This document shows positions 25,796-64,000 of a DNA stretch of 64,000 nt, piece after piece; the stretch's first letter is position 1, and each line of letters opens with the position of its first letter. Under the pieces are notes generated by a model, which was given only the letters and a program-made list of their open reading frames with translations, ran no database searches and was not told where the DNA came from. Origin of the DNA: Theristus sp. LFF4_11 (Eukaryota; Nematoda; Chromadorea; Monhysterida; Xyalidae); assembly GCA_030248135.1 (NCBI GenBank), contig JASANC010005474.1, forward strand, positions 62,001-126,000. The letters run 5' to 3'. The translations under genes were made by a program, and so were the position numbers.

Positions 25796-26573
25796 AGTTC
25801 AATTTCGTCGGACTGTGATGTTTTCTCTTTGATTAAATTATTATCGGCTGAAAATCCACCGAATTCGCGCAGTCGGAGAAAAAAACATCTCGAAAATCCC
25901 TCAGTGTTCTGTTTCTGGAATCGCGTTTTGTGATTTGAGAACGAAAAACGATTTGCGCCGGTGTTTCAGAAGAGACCGGAATAGCCGGGAAGGCAACGAT
26001 TGTTTCGCTGGAGGAATGCATGGTTGGTCATTTCGGTGGAAAAACATCGTGAAACTCTGTTGCTTTTCGCTGAGGTGTGCTCGCTTTGCACTCATATTAT
26101 GTGCTTTTTGTTTTTGTCTGCCACAGTTCGCTGGTTGGCTGAAGGCGGATTCGATTTTTCAGTTCCTAAAAACGCTCTCTTGCCACTGTGGCTGCTGCTG
26201 ACAAGACTCGCTTTGTCTCCTGGCGACTGAAGTCAAGTTTTGCACGTCTCTGGCGAGTAAAAGGTAAAATTTGTTGGCGATCCTTTACCAGTGCTGAAAG
26301 CTTTCACAAATAGATTTGTGAACGTATTTGCCAGAGAACGTTTTTTTACGTAAAAAGCGCACTGAAAAAATCTGATATTCTTGCCCGTCGGTATCCAAAA
26401 AGTGCGTGGGGGCAGAAAAAACCGACAGCTGTATCAGGCTGGCACAACAAGAAAACAGCACACACACACACACACACGTACTGCCAGTCTGCCGCTACGT
26501 GGTGTGCACAGCGTACAGCACAGCGCTTTTTGCATTTTGTTCGCACAACACAGAGACAGGCAGTACTGCTGTT

Positions 26574-26692
26574 GTCTACGACCATACCACGCTGAACGCA
26601 CGCCATCCCGTCCGATCTGGCAAGTTAAGCAGCGTCGGGCCTGGTTAGTACTTGGATCGGAGACGGCCTGGGAACCCCAGGTGTCGTAGGCT
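26574..26692 (+). rRNA. 5S ribosomal RNA gene
   Basis: About 119 nt with the full eukaryotic 5S pattern: ACGACCATACCACG, then GCACGCCATCCCGTCCGATC, AAGTTAAGCAGCG, TTAGTACTTGGATCGGAGAC and GCCTGGGAACCCCAGGTG. The two ends (GTCTACGAC and GTCGTAGGC) pair as helix I over nine positions with one G·U, so the copy looks intact rather than decayed. A T run (26692–26696) follows directly and fits RNA polymerase III termination; the internal control region needed by TFIIIA is present. It stands alone between SPT16 and unc-13; no tandem array or spliced-leader gene is visible beside it. Function in the ribosome is certain for the family; whether this dispersed copy is expressed is not known. Confidence 0.96.
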
Positions 26693-28339
26693 TTTTGCGT
26701 TTTTACTGTTTTAAAAACTAGTTTTTTTTTAGTTTTTTTCATTTTTCTTTTAACCAAGCATTGTTTTGTTTTTCGATTTAAAACCCAGTTTTTAAACACA
26801 AATGAAATGATGACTGGTGACACTCAAAACTAATGGGTGGTCGTAGATATTCAAAAGCGAAGCGCTTCCGTTTTACTTGTTTTACCCGAATATATTTAAA
26901 AAAACTTCCGGTGCCGACGACAAACTTGGCACATTTCAATTTTAATATTGCTGAACACAAACAATTCTGGCATTTTTTTGGCTTGGTAAACGCTAAACAA
27001 GGATCTGGCATTAGTTTTCAGTTTCAATTTGCCCTAAATTTTCGATTTTTCCCCCAGAATTTCTATCAATAAAATATTTGTTTTCATTTTATATTTTATA
27101 TTTTATTATTTATTCATTTGTTTTATGATTCATATTCTTAAAATACAGTCCAAGGCACAAATGTGTAAATATCTCATACAATCAAGACAAATGTGGTACA
27201 AACAATTCAACACCACAGGTGATTCCGTTTCATAAATGTTTTTGACAGAAAAAATCGAATACAATTATGAGAAAAACTCAGCACAACAGCAAATCGCAGT
27301 TCGTAAAATTTATAATAGCCAAACAGCAACAAAAAGACCGATAATTAATAGAAAGTTCCATCAGAAAGAAGCAAAAATACAGAAAATGACAGATTCTTTG
27401 GAATGCACTGAAAGAGAGTGTTGGGCACGAGAAAAAACAACGGCACAAAATGAGATTACCAATAGAGTACGTGGTGTGTGCCGCGATATAGTCGGAAACG
27501 AACGGCTGTGGCGTCGAAGTGAAATAGTTTATTTTCGCTATTTGTGTTTTTTTGGATATTTCGCTTTACGTTTTTCAGAACTCTACCGAATACCGGCATT
27601 ATTTCATATCGCAATAAAACTTTTGTAAAGTCGTAAATTTATGCACAAGAGACAGCAGAGAGAGGCACACACGAAACGCCCAAAGGTTATTGAATTTTAA
27701 GAAACCGTCACACGGAGCATTTTCTGGAAATGTTCGGACTCTTTGTCTCAGCGAAAACGTGACGAACTGAATTGGCATACTAAGCATTTCGTTACATCTT
27801 GAGACGTTTAATTCTGCTAGCAGTAACAGAGGTTGAGTTTGCAGTACAGCAAAGTTGCACACTAACAAAAGTACAGTATGGCCGAATGAATAAGGCAGTC
27901 CATCAAGGGGAATAGTGAGATGGGGTTGTTTTTTAAAAAAAAGAAAAAAATTAAAAAAATTTTTGTTTTGGGTTTTTTTTTTAGTATGATTAAAAGAAGC
28001 AACATAAACAGCATAGATAGACGGCGGAAGCGAACGTGGCCAATGCCGACTCTACTGATTTGAAATTTTATTGAACTAAACTGTCAGTAAGTAATTATGT
28101 AATTCGGTATTTGACTAGAGAAACCATTAAAGTGATAAATATCGCAACGAGGTCTGTAAGCCCAGTATATGTATTTTAAATAAACGTTTGGCGTCAACAC
28201 ATAAAATGATTTTTGGTTTTGTTGCATTGTTGTTTCGTAAACCGTACGCGCAACAATAACAATCATCGGATTTCTTTGGCATAGACAAAAAACTGCCCGA
28301 TTGATCTAAATCTTGAAAACAGTTAAAGAACCAGCAACA

Positions 28340-28607
28340 TACAGTATGGCCGAATAAATGAGGCAGTCCATCAAGGCGGGATCAGTCGCAGACAAGGAGT
28401 TATCTTTTTCAAAAATGCAAACATAATTCTCAATCATGTGTGCAACGGAAAAAGAATGAACAGAATAGCGCGGATAATCCGTTAGTTTAAAAAACGCGTT
28501 AAATTTGGCACACAATTTGATTTCTGGACGTCTTTTTTCTTACATTCAAAATTCGCGCGCTCCTTGAACCCTGAAAAAAGCTGCCATGTTTAATAGGCCA
28601 TACCGTA
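28340..28607. mobile_element. Small TIR element with TACAGTATGGCC ends
   Basis: TACAGTATGGCCGAATAAAT at 28340 and GGCCATACCGTA ending at 28607 are inverse; a second copy of the left end lies at about 27872. It occupies the 3' flank of unc-13. No coding content. Confidence 0.45.
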
Positions 28608-28674
28608 CATTCTAAAAACGATACACACACGACAAAAGCACCATATTTGTACCATCGTTTCGCGCAGACTTGAA

Positions 28675-28680
28675 TTTATT
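28675..28680 (-). terminator. Candidate polyadenylation signal for unc-13
   Basis: TTTATT on the plus strand is AATAAA on the unc-13 strand, about 125 nt after the stop codon at 28804. Position and motif fit a normal 3' UTR; no cleavage site can be seen directly. Confidence 0.45.
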
Positions 28681-28803
28681 TTCGAAAAATCACCATGTAT
28701 TGCAAAAACTCTCTTATATTACGTGCTCGAAGTAAAAGCTGCTGAGGAACATCAGTTGAGGCAGTAAACGCTTTTCAATCAGATCGAGTGAAGGAAGAAC
28801 AAG

Positions 28804-63537
<34,734 letters not shown>

Positions 63538-64000
63538 CTGGAAAAAATGACGAGAAATCGATAAAATTCAGTTTTGGTTTCATTTATAGAAAAACAGTTC
63601 AATAAAAAGTTCGCCAGCAATATTTTTGTTGAGCTGAACGCGCCTCATCATCTCGCCATCCATTTGTTACTCACTGTAACAGAATGTTGAGCCTTTTTTG
63701 TTGTGTTTTTTGTCCCGTGTAAAGAAACGTCTCGCTTTGCGATTCCGACGATATCATGGATCCCTAAGATGGTCCCAGAACAATTAGCGAAACACTACCG
63801 AGGGAAGTGGCTGCGGAAGAGGAACAAGAAGTTGAACTGGATTCAATCGCTGAAGCGATCGCCGAATGAAGGTGAACAACAGCGCAGCGCACAAGACACA
63901 GCACTTCCATGCGCACTGTAACTTGCCGAGGTGACGTTTTACTTTTTCCTTTTTTTCATTTTTTCCGAAAAAGTGACAGAGATTATAAGTCAATGTGGAC
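63538..64000. other. Window end: unc-13 intron or further upstream exons, not resolved
   Basis: The next upstream unc-13 exon must end in phase 1 to join 63537. No segment here satisfies that with good splice sites, so the adjoining exon is probably outside the window. A short ATG-led stretch at 63757–63675 with a strong GTGAGT donor ends in the wrong phase. Confidence 0.4.

Larger units (their letters stand above)
25152..28803. other. Convergent intergenic region between SPT16 and unc-13
   Basis: About 3.65 kb that holds the 5S rRNA gene, a short CA microsatellite near 26460, and the ends of a small TIR element (28340–28607). The rest is AT-rich, with only short open frames in which I recognise nothing; it should include both 3' UTRs. 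No additional protein exon could be supported. Confidence 0.6.

Noticed and set aside
27236..27628. 130-codon plus-strand frame in the SPT16/unc-13 gap
   Set aside because: AT-rich composition unlike the coding exons, no recognisable motif and no adjoining exons.
63675..63763. Possible upstream unc-13 exon with strong GTGAGT donor
   Set aside because: Its open frame ends in phase 2, while the next exon needs phase 1; the phase-1 frame has a TGA right after the acceptor.

Overview
This is eukaryotic nuclear DNA, most likely from a nematode. The best clue is the C1–C2B–MUN part of the UNC-13 gene, which from memory is closer to Caenorhabditis UNC-13 than to vertebrate Munc13 (for example [47 protein letters not shown]). 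Genes are densely split by GT–AG introns of about 50 bp to several kb, and the non-coding space is full of nested DNA-transposon remnants and simple repeats. The species cannot be named from the sequence alone.

Four protein genes and one RNA gene are well supported. (1) 2831–4037, plus: a complete Tctex-type dynein light chain, 4 exons. (2) 6042–8432, minus: mitochondrial ribosomal protein L9, with its N-terminal exon unresolved. (3) 11657–25151, plus: complete SPT16, the large subunit of the FACT histone chaperone, 28 exons and about 1,059 residues. (4) 28804–63537, minus: the C-terminal ~2,507 residues of UNC-13, the presynaptic vesicle-priming factor, read as 41 phase-consistent exons; its 5' end, including any C2A domain, lies beyond the window. 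A structurally sound 5S rRNA gene (26574–26692, plus) sits between the convergent 3' ends of SPT16 and unc-13. Genes 1/2 and 3/4 are convergent; 2/3 are divergent. The genes are unrelated housekeeping or neuronal loci and form no operon.

unc-13 has an acidic, Q/H/T-rich, apparently disordered N-terminal linker (exons between 51334 and 63537), a 7.7 kb intron carrying a ~400 bp CA microsatellite, two exons that look like alternative first exons of shorter isoforms (42516–43586, with a ~40-residue polyQ run, and 39530–40063), then C1, C2B, MUN and C2C.

The repeats are the other main content. Three non-autonomous families end in TAGGGTT...; four copies of two of them have exact 8-bp target-site duplications, which is diagnostic of hAT. 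There are also a fold-back mariner-type element with two mirrored transposase-tail remnants, five near-palindromic hairpin elements of 80–105 bp, C-rich and AT-rich elements with TACCGTA... ends, several other long-TIR elements, and minisatellites. Many lie within 20–100 bp of exons without disrupting them. No bacterial, viral, CRISPR or toxin system is visible.
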